The translations under genes were made by a program, and so were the position numbers. The notes under the pieces are model-generated. The model was not told where the DNA came from, did not search any database, and saw only the letters and a list, made by a program, of their open reading frames with translations. Below are positions 45,701 to 55,632 of a stretch of 64,000 nucleotides of DNA, one piece after another. Source of the stretch: Chthonomonas calidirosea T49 (GTDB lineage: Bacteria > Armatimonadota > Chthonomonadetes > Chthonomonadales > Chthonomonadaceae); assembly GCF_000427095.1 (NCBI RefSeq), contig NC_021487.1, forward strand, positions 1,731,443 to 1,795,442, given 5' to 3'. Within the stretch, counting starts at the first letter, position 1. The number at the start of each line of letters is the position of its first letter.

Positions 45701-45997
45701 CCGCAACGGTTTCTTCTCACCAACACCGGTGAGGCAAAGTGGTTGGCCGCCGGAGCGGGCCGCGTTGGACTGATGGTCATGAGCCAAGGTCGCTTGCTCG
45801 GCATTCTCCCCCTTACAGAAGACGTGCCACGCTACGGCCAACTGCAGATAGATGCCAAGCAGATAGAGCCTCTCCTCTCTCCTCACCCGCCGGCATCCAT
45901 CACGCTTCGTCTCGTGTTACAAGACCGCTCCGATGCGCCCAATCGCATTCCCTTTGGCCAGGCCATTACGCTGACCATCGGTAACGCATCATCATAA
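42710..45997 (+). CDS. Large secreted clan GH-A-like glycoside hydrolase
   Basis: A 1095-aa exported protein (MSTKTTLFYLALLGAMAHS signal). The N-terminal 120 residues look like a glutamine-amidotransferase/DUF-type Rossmann module (RIAVLGGMPPLV, LLILPNAAYL), followed by a beta-sandwich region (about 150-500). The TIM barrel begins at about 533 (GEFVLDGKPWRPVGVNFWP). The presumed acid/base Glu is in FDVAWEPHMGDY (about 667), where most GH-A enzymes have Asn-Glu-Pro. The nucleophile Glu is in PVFWAEFGRSV (about 828). The segment WIKEQYGSLTHAEEMWG resembles GH42. A C-terminal beta domain follows. Family and substrate are not decidable by eye. GGAG lies eight bases before the ATG. Confidence 0.75.
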   Translation: MSTKTTLFYLALLGAMAHSTKASLSSDPVSQQRIAVLGGMPPLVAPTRANELLAALQKAHLPATILPPQNLADPTQFNAEKFDLLILPNAAYLPGNAETNLLQFLQHHGRLLCIGGPAFIHEVFLKNGRWSLRHELLQNTQGHPIFDFQNADPSSWNRAADSPNTQVTVVKEPSPHGTALLFQFENYCNWANLTAPAFATSPFKPGENLTLFWAKGAPNTNALVMEWVERDGSRWITAVPLTTHWQRYVLLPSAFRFWEGGQGRGGHGDLFHPQNAMLWRIGLANSHAPMPAGNHQFWIADLEVGASPYAVETAPPDLPTLCPDYRGYETSQGEWRPVIRERGLGLADQGRPGRLVLPAGITNPNEELDNSRWLFVPLQGPYMGTCWGGIALAPHQSLPSQEALRDMVLRLLQPAYIAYGGVDEASYPFQTPVVIGAKLISNSAQPQTLRLRWHVESLSHSISPPIVRDFMTTVSLEPYQQTLSPTYTLTDLPAGEYRVTITLQTDRPASGILDRLQEPFRVLPMKTRTASLSHFVRVEGGEFVLDGKPWRPVGVNFWPSWIAGQRVDRYQHGWLSPDEYDPVLVQQDLDICHRLGFNVVSVQYTRPDEAPALNDFLIRCRNLGIKANVFLAYAHPLYFDPEALKKLLDAANLRGNDTVFAFDVAWEPHMGDYNQRKAWDPQWQQWIKEQYGSLTHAEEMWGMKAPRDAEGNVTGPSDQQLSQDGPWRIFVAAYRRFLDDLISRGYAKVVQFLRPYGPLIGARSGYGGNGSPYVAGVAPFDLVSGAAHLDFISPEGYALDGDWPTFRGGGFTAAYARWAGNGKPVFWAEFGRSVLPANPQHLEEQRSYYDKMCRLILDTGSNGTAAWWFPGGLRIDENSDFGIISPDGTPRPAALRLSQLAIAELPKAVIDPKPTTWLEIDRDKDAQGYAGLYAHFLPLYAQLREQGEMPGVRTRGTNTTTATVPLTAVGDLPLKGMEPLQFVNGEILPIGTDAKGFPQRFLLTNTGEAKWLAAGAGRVGLMVMSQGRLLGILPLTEDVPRYGQLQIDAKQIEPLLSPHPPASITLRLVLQDRSDAPNRIPFGQAITLTIGNASS

Positions 45998-46009
45998 GTT
46001 GGAAAGCCT

Positions 46010-47737
46010 ATGAAAAAACTCGCTATCGGTTGCTCGTTCCTTCTGCTCTGCGCCGCGGTTATGGGCATGTGGGTCGCCCATATCCTCGCCAAACCCGCTC
46101 AAAAATCCGACGAAACGGAAAAGGTGACGCGCGGCGATGTGGTTGTCAAAGTGATAGAAGATGGCACCATCGAGCCGCTGAGCAAAGTAGACGTCAAGTC
46201 GAAAGTGGCCGGTCGTATTCTTCGACTCTACGTCCATGAAGGGCAGACCGTACATCAGGGTCAGATTCTTGCCACCATAGACCCCATAGACGTGATCAAC
46301 CAGGTAAAAGCGTTGGAGGCGCAGCTCGACGCGGCGGAGGCCCGCCTGGCGTCGGCACGTAAAGCCGCGTTGCTTCAAGACCAACAGACGAGCGCCACCA
46401 TCGCACAGTACCAACAGAACCTTGCCCAAGCCAAAGCGCGCCTCGATGAGGCCGAGCTGCAGGCCACCGCCCAGCCCCAGCTGAACATACAGGCTATTCA
46501 AAACGCGAAAGCCGCATTGGAAGCCGCAAAAGCCAACCTAAAAGCGCAGCAGCAAGCCCTAGAGCTGATGGTCAAAACAACCCACCCCAACGCGGTTGCC
46601 TCCGCACGCTCGGCCTATCAGCAAGCGCTCGCGCAGGAGCAGAACGCGGCTTTAAACCTGCAACGGCAAAAACAGCTGCTCCAAAAAGGCTTTGTATCGC
46701 AGTCCGCTGTGGATGCGGCGGACGAGACCTACCTCGTCGCCAAAGCGCAAGAGCAGGAGGCGAAGGAGAAACTCGACCGCATTGAGGAGGCCAATGCCAT
46801 CGAGGAACAGAGCGCACGAAGCCAAGTGGCCGCCGCCCAAGCTCAAGTCGCCCAAGCAGAAGCTGCTTTGCGCCAGGCCCAACTGAACCCGCAGCCCATC
46901 GCCTCGCAAGACGAACTGGCGAGCGCCAAAGCGGCCTATCAGCAGGCTCTTGCCCAACTAGCACAAGCGCGTAGCAACCTCATCCAAAATAAAATGCGCC
47001 GTGACGACGTGCTCGCAGCCGCCGCCGATGCCCAACAGATTCGCAACCAGCTGAACGCGGCCCTCGTGCAGCTCCACGACACCACGATCTACTCTCCCAT
47101 GACCGGCGTGATCACCAAGCGCTATGTCGAGCCCGGCGACCTCATCACCTCCGCTATCAGCTCCTTCACCTCTGGCTCTCCCATCTATCAGGTGGCCGAC
47201 CTCGGCACCATGTTGGTAAAGATCGAGGTGAATGAGGTAGATATCAACAAGATTCGCGTGGGCATGCCAACTCAAGTCACCACAAGCGCCTCTCCCGGCG
47301 TGGTGTTTTGGGGGCGCGTCAGCAAAGTCGCCCCCGCCGCCTCCTCCTACACCGCGGCGGCCGCCTCCAACGGAACCGCAACACCTCAAAATACCGTGAT
47401 CCGGTTCCCCGTGGAGATACGCATTGACCATGCCGACCCGCGCCTTCGCCCCGGCATGAGTGCCCACTGCACCATCATCGTGGCCGCACGGCATAACGTG
47501 CTGAGGGTACCGGTAGACTGCCTCTACGGAACCGGCTCGCATCCCCAGGTAAAGGTGGTGCTCGTACCCGCCTCGGCCGATCATCCAAAACCGGTAACCC
47601 AGATGCGCACCATCCAGATCGGCATTCAAGACGATAACTACGCCGAGGTGCTCTCCGGCCTAAAGGAGGGTGAGGTGCTTATGCCTGCTCCCTATACCGG
47701 CCCGCCACGTCAGAAATTCGACATACATGAGGAGTAA
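46010..47737 (+). CDS. MacA-like periplasmic adaptor (HlyD/RND-MFP family)
   Basis: A 575-aa membrane-fusion protein with an N-terminal anchor (LAIGCSFLLLCAAVMGMWVAH). A split lipoyl domain follows (SKVAGRILRLYVHEGQTVHQ and YSPMTGVITKRYVEPGDL), flanking a very long Ala/Gln-rich coiled coil (about residues 100-330). Next are a beta-barrel (VADLGTMLVKIEVNEVDIN) and a membrane-proximal domain (VVAARHNVLRVPVDCLY). The coiled coil is longer than in E. coli MacA. It starts 13 bases after the hydrolase gene and is followed by the permease, so it belongs to an export unit of MacA-MacB type. Confidence 0.92.
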   Translation: MKKLAIGCSFLLLCAAVMGMWVAHILAKPAQKSDETEKVTRGDVVVKVIEDGTIEPLSKVDVKSKVAGRILRLYVHEGQTVHQGQILATIDPIDVINQVKALEAQLDAAEARLASARKAALLQDQQTSATIAQYQQNLAQAKARLDEAELQATAQPQLNIQAIQNAKAALEAAKANLKAQQQALELMVKTTHPNAVASARSAYQQALAQEQNAALNLQRQKQLLQKGFVSQSAVDAADETYLVAKAQEQEAKEKLDRIEEANAIEEQSARSQVAAAQAQVAQAEAALRQAQLNPQPIASQDELASAKAAYQQALAQLAQARSNLIQNKMRRDDVLAAAADAQQIRNQLNAALVQLHDTTIYSPMTGVITKRYVEPGDLITSAISSFTSGSPIYQVADLGTMLVKIEVNEVDINKIRVGMPTQVTTSASPGVVFWGRVSKVAPAASSYTAAAASNGTATPQNTVIRFPVEIRIDHADPRLRPGMSAHCTIIVAARHNVLRVPVDCLYGTGSHPQVKVVLVPASADHPKPVTQMRTIQIGIQDDNYAEVLSGLKEGEVLMPAPYTGPPRQKFDIHEE

Positions 47738-47763
47738 AGCACGTTGGAGAGTTCATCGCGCCT

Positions 47764-49002
47764 ATGACCTTTTGGCACTGCCTTATCACCGCCCTTAACA
47801 ACCTGCGCATGAATAAACTGCGCTCAGGGCTTACCATGCTAGGCATCATCATCGGCGTCAGCGCCGTGATCATGATGGTGGCCATCCTCCAAGGCATGTC
47901 GCGCCGCGTTGCCGCCGAGTTTGAGAAGATGGGCTCCAACTTAATCATGGTGATCTACGAGCCCGATAACAAAACGCATAATCGAGCCGTCCGCCATATT
48001 GATGGCTTCAAAATGCGCGATGTGGAGGACATCCTTCAACGCTGTAACCTCATCACACGCGTATCGCCCCAACTGCCTCTGCCCAACAGCACCGCGGTGC
48101 ACAACGGAAAGCATCTCGACGTGCAGATCTATGGGGTTATGCCAGACTATTCCGCCCTTCTCGACGTTCCCCTCGCCTCGGGTCGCTTCATTACCGAGCT
48201 TGATCTGCAACAGTGGGCCAAAGTCTGTGTCATCGGTTCGAAGGTGGCCACAGAGCTTTTCGGCAAACAAAACCCTATCGGAGCCGAAATAGACCTCAAC
48301 AACATCCCATTTACCGTGGTGGGAGTGGCGAAACCCAAGGGTCGCTCCTTTATGGGCGATCAGGACACCCTCGTCTATGCGCCCCTTTCAACCGTACAGC
48401 AGCGCATGGTAGGCACCGATCTCGTTGGGATTATCTACGCCCAACCGGTAAGCCTCCAGAAGATGGAGCCGGCGAAAGACCAGATTTGGCGCTGCCTTAT
48501 GCGCCGCTATGCCGACGTCCCTGGCATTAAGGTGGATAGCTTAGACTCGGTTCTGCAGAGCATTACCACCGTCTTTGCCGCCTTCACCCTCGTGCTCGGC
48601 TCTATCGCAGCCCTTGCACTGCTTGTAGGGGGCATCGGCATCATGAACATCATGCTCGTTTCGGTGACAGAAAGAACACGTGAGATCGGCCTCCGCAAGG
48701 CGGTCGGAGCGAAACAAAAGGATATCCTCATTCAATTTCTCATCGAATCGGCCACCCTATCGGGCATCGGAGGGCTTACCGGCGTCGGCATCGGCTCGGC
48801 GCTCTCCTATGCGATCGGCTACATCTCCACCTTCATCAAGGCGCTGAACAACAACGGCCACAAGGGCTTGGCGATCTACGTACCGCTCTGGGCGGTAGTC
48901 GGCGCCTTTGTCTTCTCCGCGGGAGTGGGGGTGTTTTTCGGTCTCTATCCCGCCATACGCGCCTCAAAGCTCGATCCCATCCAAGCGCTGCGCTACGAGT
49001 AG
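47764..49002 (+). CDS. MacB-like ABC transporter permease (FtsX family)
   Basis: A 412-aa permease. The first helix (SGLTMLGIIIGVSAVIMM) is followed by a large periplasmic MacB_PCD domain (about 45-270), then three C-terminal helices with the FtsX motif NIMLVSVTERTREIGLRKAVGA. The usual MacB N-terminal ATPase is absent and no separate ATP-binding gene adjoins it. The gene is coupled to the MacA-like adaptor 26 bases upstream. An ATPase must be encoded elsewhere if it is functional. The substrate is unknown. Confidence 0.93.
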   Translation: MTFWHCLITALNNLRMNKLRSGLTMLGIIIGVSAVIMMVAILQGMSRRVAAEFEKMGSNLIMVIYEPDNKTHNRAVRHIDGFKMRDVEDILQRCNLITRVSPQLPLPNSTAVHNGKHLDVQIYGVMPDYSALLDVPLASGRFITELDLQQWAKVCVIGSKVATELFGKQNPIGAEIDLNNIPFTVVGVAKPKGRSFMGDQDTLVYAPLSTVQQRMVGTDLVGIIYAQPVSLQKMEPAKDQIWRCLMRRYADVPGIKVDSLDSVLQSITTVFAAFTLVLGSIAALALLVGGIGIMNIMLVSVTERTREIGLRKAVGAKQKDILIQFLIESATLSGIGGLTGVGIGSALSYAIGYISTFIKALNNNGHKGLAIYVPLWAVVGAFVFSAGVGVFFGLYPAIRASKLDPIQALRYE

Positions 49003-49221
49003 CCTCAACAGTCGCCCAAAACCTTTCCCTCCGCGGCCATGCCCGCGACAAACATAGGGCCACCATATCGGCACAGAGCAACCCCTCCAATCCCTCACTA
49101 TATATGCACTGCATTCGCAAATTTTGCTTCTATTCCCAACACAAGCAACCGTGACCACTTTTCGGGTAGTATTAAAAGAGGTACCGCGTGCACCGTGGGA
49201 ATTTTGAAAGCTGATTTTTAG

Positions 49222-50247
<1,026 letters not shown>

Positions 50248-50255
50248 ACACGACG

Positions 50256-51443
<1,188 letters not shown>

Positions 51444-51490
51444 GGAGCTACCACCCATCGAGGAGAAGAAAGAGAGCTCGCATCCCAAAC

Positions 51491-51531
51491 CCGTAGGGCC
51501 GACCAAGCGAGTTGGCCCTACGATTCGTTTT
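51491..51531 (+). terminator. Terminator after gap-pgk
   Basis: CGTAGGGCC / GGCCCTACG stem (51492-51500 with 51514-51522), followed by ATTCGTTTTCAGG and a TCTTTTCT stretch. It lies 48 bases after the pgk stop. Confidence 0.65.
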
Positions 51532-51718
51532 CAGGTCTTTTCTCTCGAAAATTTGCGACACAAGCCCCTCTCTGCCATCCGGCCGAATAAGCGCCTCTGC
51601 CACCTACCCCCTCCTGTACAGGCATCTTTCCGGTCTGCGGGGATGCGAAAGCTGGTGGCGCGCCTCGCCCTCATAAAGTCGAGAGAGCTATCGCGAATTG
51701 GCGAGCAGGGAGAGGACG

Positions 51719-52189
51719 TTAAACGATGTCTCCATTCAGCGCTTCCACCACGAAAGTCACCGGCCCGTCATTTACCAGCTCCACCTCCATGTGGGCACCG
51801 AATATCCCCCATGCAACGGGGATATTTTGCGCGGCCAAAGCCTCTCCAAAAAGCCGATAAAGCCGCTCGGCCTGTATGGGCGGGGCAGCTGCAGAAAAAC
51901 TGGGGCGTCGTCCCTTTCGGCAGTCCCCGTAGAGGGTAAAATTGGAAATGAGCAGCACACTGCCCCCCACATCGGCCAAAGCGAGGTTCATCTTGCCGTC
52001 GGCGTCCTCCATAACGCGCAGCCCAGCGATCTTCTCTGCCAACACTCGAGCCTCTCTCTCTGTATCCGCGCTGTGAACGCCCAAAAGCACGAGAAAGCCA
52101 CGCCCGATGCTCGCCACCTCTCGCGCCCCCTGCCCCTCCTCTACAACACGCACACAGGCCTGAGAGACCCGTTGAACCACAGCCCGCAT
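51719..52189 (-). CDS. dtd: D-aminoacyl-tRNA deacylase
   Basis: A 156-aa editing enzyme that removes D-amino acids from tRNA. The active-site strand SNFTLYGDCRKGRRPSF (family SQFTL) and the C-terminal NDGPVTFVVE (family N-x-GPVT) are both present. The N-terminus MRAVVQRVSQACVRV is standard. The ATG lies six bases after the stop of the ferredoxin reductase-like gene, so the two are co-transcribed on the minus strand. Confidence 0.96.
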   Translation of the reverse strand: MRAVVQRVSQACVRVVEEGQGAREVASIGRGFLVLLGVHSADTEREARVLAEKIAGLRVMEDADGKMNLALADVGGSVLLISNFTLYGDCRKGRRPSFSAAAPPIQAERLYRLFGEALAAQNIPVAWGIFGAHMEVELVNDGPVTFVVEALNGDIV

Positions 52190-52195
52190 GGACGC

Positions 52196-53248
52196 CTAAA
52201 GCGAAAGGTTGCTGCTATGGCCGGGGAACAGCTTCGCGGTGGGGTCTATCTGCGTTTTGGCATGGCAGACGGCCGTACATATCTCCCCTACGCCGGTCGC
52301 GATGAGCTTGATCTTGCCCTCATAGGTGGAGATATCTCCGGCCGCATAGACGCCCTGCATGATGTTGCCGTTCCTGTCTTCCGCCTGCATCAACCGGTTT
52401 ACGGGTATGCTATTGCCTTCGAGTCGCACGCCCCACTCCTTAATAGGCCCTAGATCGGCGGAGAAGCCTATGTTGAGGAGAATCGCGTCCACTTCCAGCA
52501 CCTTCTCTTCCTTGGTGCGGTTGTCGAAGATGACGGCGCGCTCGACACAGCCGTTCCCCTCCACACGCCCCAACTCATGCCAGAGATAGGTCGTTACCTG
52601 AGAGCGGTTCATCAACCAGTCGAGGCTCTCCTCATGGCAGCGGAACTTATCACGCCGATGAATCAATGTGATGCTCTCGGCGATAGGCTCTAAGTTCATC
52701 GCCCAGTCAAGTGCCGAATCGCCCCCGCCGACGATGAGAATGCGCTTGCCCGCAAACTGCGCTTTGTTACGCACAAAGTAGAACACACCGCGCCCCTCGA
52801 ACTCGGCGACGCCAGGTGCATCGAGCTTTTTGGGGGAGAAGGCGCCCGCGCCGGTAGCAATGATAAGCGTTCGCGTGTGGTGGGTGGCTTTCTGCGTGGT
52901 AATCACGATGGTGCCGTCGGGCGCATGCTCCATCTTAAGCGCCATCTCTGAGAGGCAGACGGTGGGGTTAAAGCGTAGCCCCTGCTCGATCATGTTCAGC
53001 GCCAAATCGCGCGCCAACACCTTCGGAAAGCCCGGCATGTCGTAGACGTACTTTTCCGGATAGAGCGCCATGAGCTGCCCTCCCAACTCCGGAAGGCTAT
53101 CAATGATCTTGGTGCGCATCTGGCGCATACCCGCGTAAAAAGCCCCAAACAGCCCGACGGGGCCGCCGCCGATGATCGTCACATCGTAAAGGTCTCTCTC
53201 TACCGCGTCCTCTAGCGGTGCGATTTTAGGCTCACTCACTGCGGTCAA
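52196..53248 (-). CDS. NAD(P)H-ferredoxin/flavodoxin reductase-like flavoprotein (YumC type)
   Basis: A 350-aa FAD enzyme. The N-terminal dinucleotide motif GGGPVGLFGAFYAG and the second (NADPH) motif VGGGDSALDWAMNL are present, as is the FAD-contact segment GVYAAGDISTYEGKI. It lacks the redox CxxC of thioredoxin reductases, matching ferredoxin/flavodoxin-NADP+ reductases of the YumC group. The GELGGQLMALYPEKYVYDMPGFP region is typical of that group. The TTG start at 53248 has AAAGGAG about 12 bases upstream, longer than ideal. It may be the electron source for flavodoxin or Fe-S proteins. Confidence 0.9.
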   Translation of the reverse strand: MTAVSEPKIAPLEDAVERDLYDVTIIGGGPVGLFGAFYAGMRQMRTKIIDSLPELGGQLMALYPEKYVYDMPGFPKVLARDLALNMIEQGLRFNPTVCLSEMALKMEHAPDGTIVITTQKATHHTRTLIIATGAGAFSPKKLDAPGVAEFEGRGVFYFVRNKAQFAGKRILIVGGGDSALDWAMNLEPIAESITLIHRRDKFRCHEESLDWLMNRSQVTTYLWHELGRVEGNGCVERAVIFDNRTKEEKVLEVDAILLNIGFSADLGPIKEWGVRLEGNSIPVNRLMQAEDRNGNIMQGVYAAGDISTYEGKIKLIATGVGEICTAVCHAKTQIDPTAKLFPGHSSNLSL

Positions 53249-53421
53249 TTTCTACAATTTCTCCTTTAAGTATCCCTCGCACGAAGTCGGTTGCTTCTAA
53301 TTGCATACGATGCACCCAGTTATTGTATCATATTTCCGAGCAGGTTTGGCCTATCTTTGAGTAAAATAGCTGCACGTGCTTCGCGAGCACACTACCTACT
53401 ACGTTCGAGGAGGAGAAACCG

Positions 53422-54462
53422 TTGAAAGGCATCATCATTGCAGGAGGACTTGGCACCCGCCTGCGCCCGTTAACCTATCGCCGCCCCAAACCGCTTACCC
53501 CGGTGGCGAACAGGCCCTTTCTAGAGTATCAAGTGGCGCTTCTGCGACAACACGGCATTGAAGACATTGTGTTCGCCACCAACTATATGGCCGACCAGAT
53601 CGAGGCGCACTTTGGCGATGGTTCCCGTTTTGGAGTCCGCATGCGCTACGCGGTCGAAGAGGTTCCCTTGGGAACCGGCGGCGCCATCCGTAATGCCGCG
53701 CAGTTCTTTCCAAACGAGACGGTTGTGGTGTTTAACGGAGATGTGCTCACCGATTTCGACCTCAGTAAGATCATCGCGTTCCATCAGCAGCGACAGGCCA
53801 TCGCAACCATCACCCTTCACGAGGTGCCCAGCCCCCACCCCTTTGGCGTGCTCCTTTTAGACGAGAAGGGCCGTGTGCTGGAGTGGCGCGAGCCCAGCGA
53901 GGAGGCCAAACGCGCTGTAACCCTCGACCCCGACCTAACCCCTTCCGGTAAAGACCTCATCAATGCCGGATTCTACATCCTCGAACCGGAGTTTTTAGCG
54001 CGAATCGAGTTGGGCAAGCCCTGCTCCATCGAACGCGATATCTTCCCACGTCTCCTCGCGGAGGAAGCCCCTATCTACGGGATCGCCCCTGGGGGGTTCT
54101 GGCTCGACGTAGGGCGAGCGGAACAGCTTCTTATGGCAACCCAAGCGATTCTTTCAGGCCAGGTAAAAACTGCCGTTCCCGGTCTCGCCGTGGGCGAAGG
54201 CACCACCATAGCGCCAAGCAGCTGGATCAACGGCATGACGGCCATCGGGCGAAATTGCCGTATCGCAGGCCAGACACGCCTGGAAAACTGCATCCTCATG
54301 GATAACGTGACCGTGGGCGAGCATGTGCGCCTTAGCAACGTTATTGTAGACGAGGGTACAACGCTTCAAGAAGAGGTGGTTCTAGAAGGGCGGGCAGGAG
54401 GTCCCACACCCGTCATCGCCTCCGAATCGGTGTTAGGGCGAGGAACCCGTCTTCACCTGTAA
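53422..54462 (+). CDS. Sugar-phosphate nucleotidyltransferase with a left-handed beta-helix
   Basis: A 346-aa enzyme. The N-terminal pyrophosphorylase signature AGGLGTRLRPLTYRRPKP is complete, followed by VALLRQHGIEDIVFATNYMA and FNGDVLTDFDLSKI. The last 100 residues form a hexapeptide beta-helix (TAIGRNCRIAGQTRLENCIL, GEHVRLSNVIVDEGTTL). This fits a mannose-1-phosphate guanylyltransferase or a glucose-1-phosphate nucleotidyltransferase; which base is used cannot be read directly. The TTG start follows GAGGAGGAGAAACCG. It would feed glycosyltransferases such as those at 24.9 and 37.7 kb. Confidence 0.9.
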   Translation: MKGIIIAGGLGTRLRPLTYRRPKPLTPVANRPFLEYQVALLRQHGIEDIVFATNYMADQIEAHFGDGSRFGVRMRYAVEEVPLGTGGAIRNAAQFFPNETVVVFNGDVLTDFDLSKIIAFHQQRQAIATITLHEVPSPHPFGVLLLDEKGRVLEWREPSEEAKRAVTLDPDLTPSGKDLINAGFYILEPEFLARIELGKPCSIERDIFPRLLAEEAPIYGIAPGGFWLDVGRAEQLLMATQAILSGQVKTAVPGLAVGEGTTIAPSSWINGMTAIGRNCRIAGQTRLENCILMDNVTVGEHVRLSNVIVDEGTTLQEEVVLEGRAGGPTPVIASESVLGRGTRLHL

Positions 54463-54509
54463 GTGCCTTTGAAGTGCTCTAACTTGTTGTAAGACAACGC
54501 TCATTTCCA

Positions 54510-54541
54510 GCCGCGCCGCTTTTACGTAAAAGCGGCGCGGC
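54510..54541. repeat. Perfect 32-base palindrome, possible bidirectional terminator
   Basis: The arms GCCGCGCCGC and GCGGCGCGGC enclose TTTTACGTAAAA, all self-complementary. It starts 47 bases after the nucleotidyltransferase stop and would form a very stable hairpin. No T-tract follows in either direction. It may be a terminator-like element or the end of a lost mobile element. Confidence 0.6.
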
Positions 54542-54811
54542 CTGGCCTCCATAGGTGCTTACGCCCTGACTTGCCGCGGGCTAAAGCCCTTCTTTGTCAG
54601 CTTCTCGGGCAGCGTCTTCCCCAGCCCCTACTTGCCACTACGACACCTACCGAGGCCTACACCGCTCCGCACAGCCTCACAAACGCCCTGTAACTGCTCG
54701 TTGGTAATGTGACCCATTGTCCAGATCGGCACTATGAGGTCGAGTTGTTTGAGCTTTCAACCTCATATGATGCCACAGATACCGCGCAGTCAAGCGCCTC
54801 GTTTCTAAGGT
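54542..54811. other. Intergenic, no gene supported
   Basis: About 270 bases. The minus strand contains only a 29-codon frame beginning MGHITNEQLQGVCEAV, which stops early and resembles nothing known to me. A short GGGCTAAAGCCC palindrome is present near 54578. It may be debris of an older gene. Confidence 0.35.
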
Positions 54812-55198
54812 CTATTCCTTGAAAAGGTTGCTTGCCAACCTCTCCACACACTCCCAACAAATGACCGTCCCATGCAAACCCGCAAAGCCGACCCCCTCCC
54901 GCTGCCGATGGCAAACGCTGCAGGTAAACGGGGTTAGGGAAGGTGCTTGGCCTTCTGGGCTGGTGTGAAAGGAGCTCAGGCAAGTTTCACAAATATGCAC
55001 GGCAGGAAGGGGTGCGCGGGAAAGTATAACGACTATCCGCAAGAAGCCACCATTGGCAGACACCGCCTGCTGCCACCGGCCATGCGACGTAAGCAGCCTC
55101 CACAAGATTTTGGACAGGCCTACGAAAAACTTTGCCAAGCCAGGCGATGTTGCCCCACAAAAGTCGCATATTACACGTTTTTTAGATACGCGCGACAT
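54812..55198 (-). CDS. Small zinc-finger protein with two ClpX-type C4 modules
   Basis: About 128 aa with four CxxC pairs: ICDFC (near residue 11), ICETC (about 71), TCSVC (about 94) and ICWEC (near 115). The last two, spaced as CSVCHRQREGVGFAGLHGTVICWECVE, closely resemble the ClpX zinc-binding domain (C-x2-C, about 18 residues, C-x2-C). The first two form a looser module with a longer insertion. No AAA+ domain is attached. GGAGG lies nine bases before the ATG at 55198, which is why this start is chosen over the longer frame. It may be a protein-protein adaptor, and its partner is unknown. Confidence 0.65.
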   Translation of the reverse strand: MSRVSKKRVICDFCGATSPGLAKFFVGLSKILWRLLTSHGRWQQAVSANGGFLRIVVILSRAPLPAVHICETCLSSFHTSPEGQAPSLTPFTCSVCHRQREGVGFAGLHGTVICWECVERLASNLFKE

Positions 55199-55557
55199 GG
55201 TTAGTTTCCTCCAATTATTTCTACCACCACCACAAACACCAACAGACACATTCCACTTTGTTGTCAGAAAGTCGGTAGTAACACCCAGCATACAGACATA
55301 GTACTCTCAAACAAGCCCATATGCAGCCCAACCTTTGAGACCATGTACAAGGATATCCGGGATACACTGGAACTGTATTTAGTGGATGAGGTTTTGGCTT
55401 CCGAGGCGGTTTGGACGACTGTTTTCGCGGTAGTTCTCCTCCGCAAGGCGTCGAAAGCCATAGTGCCCTGTTGGCATACACAGGGCAGGCTACCGGAGGC
55501 CCCCGAAATCCAAACCCCTCTCAAGGCCAACGCCCTCCCTCTCAAGGCCGATACCGG
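55199..55557. other. Intergenic, no gene supported
   Basis: About 360 bases. Frames in this stretch are short, poorly composed and lack ribosome sites. Two imperfect direct repeats of CCTCTCAAGGCC occur at about 55517 and 55539. Promoters for the zinc-finger gene on the minus strand probably lie near 55215-55260. Confidence 0.4.
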
Positions 55558-55591
55558 AGCCCCCAGAAAATCTTGCGATTTTCTGGGGGCT
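55558..55591. repeat. Perfect 15-bp stem hairpin
   Basis: The arms AGCCCCCAGAAAATC and GATTTTCTGGGGGCT are separated by a four-base loop. It lies 42 bases after the minus-strand gene at 55633-56265 and could terminate it, although there is no T-tail. It shares the layout of the 54510 palindrome: GC-rich base and A/T-rich top. Confidence 0.55.
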
Positions 55592-55632
55592 GGGCGCCCT
55601 TCTCCTCATTCCTACCCAACCTCCTGCTTGGC

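Noticed and set aside
55221..55545. Overlapping minus-strand frames upstream of the zinc-finger gene
   Set aside because: Low-complexity products full of Arg/Ser/Trp with no ribosome site; looks like spurious open frames in a non-coding gap.
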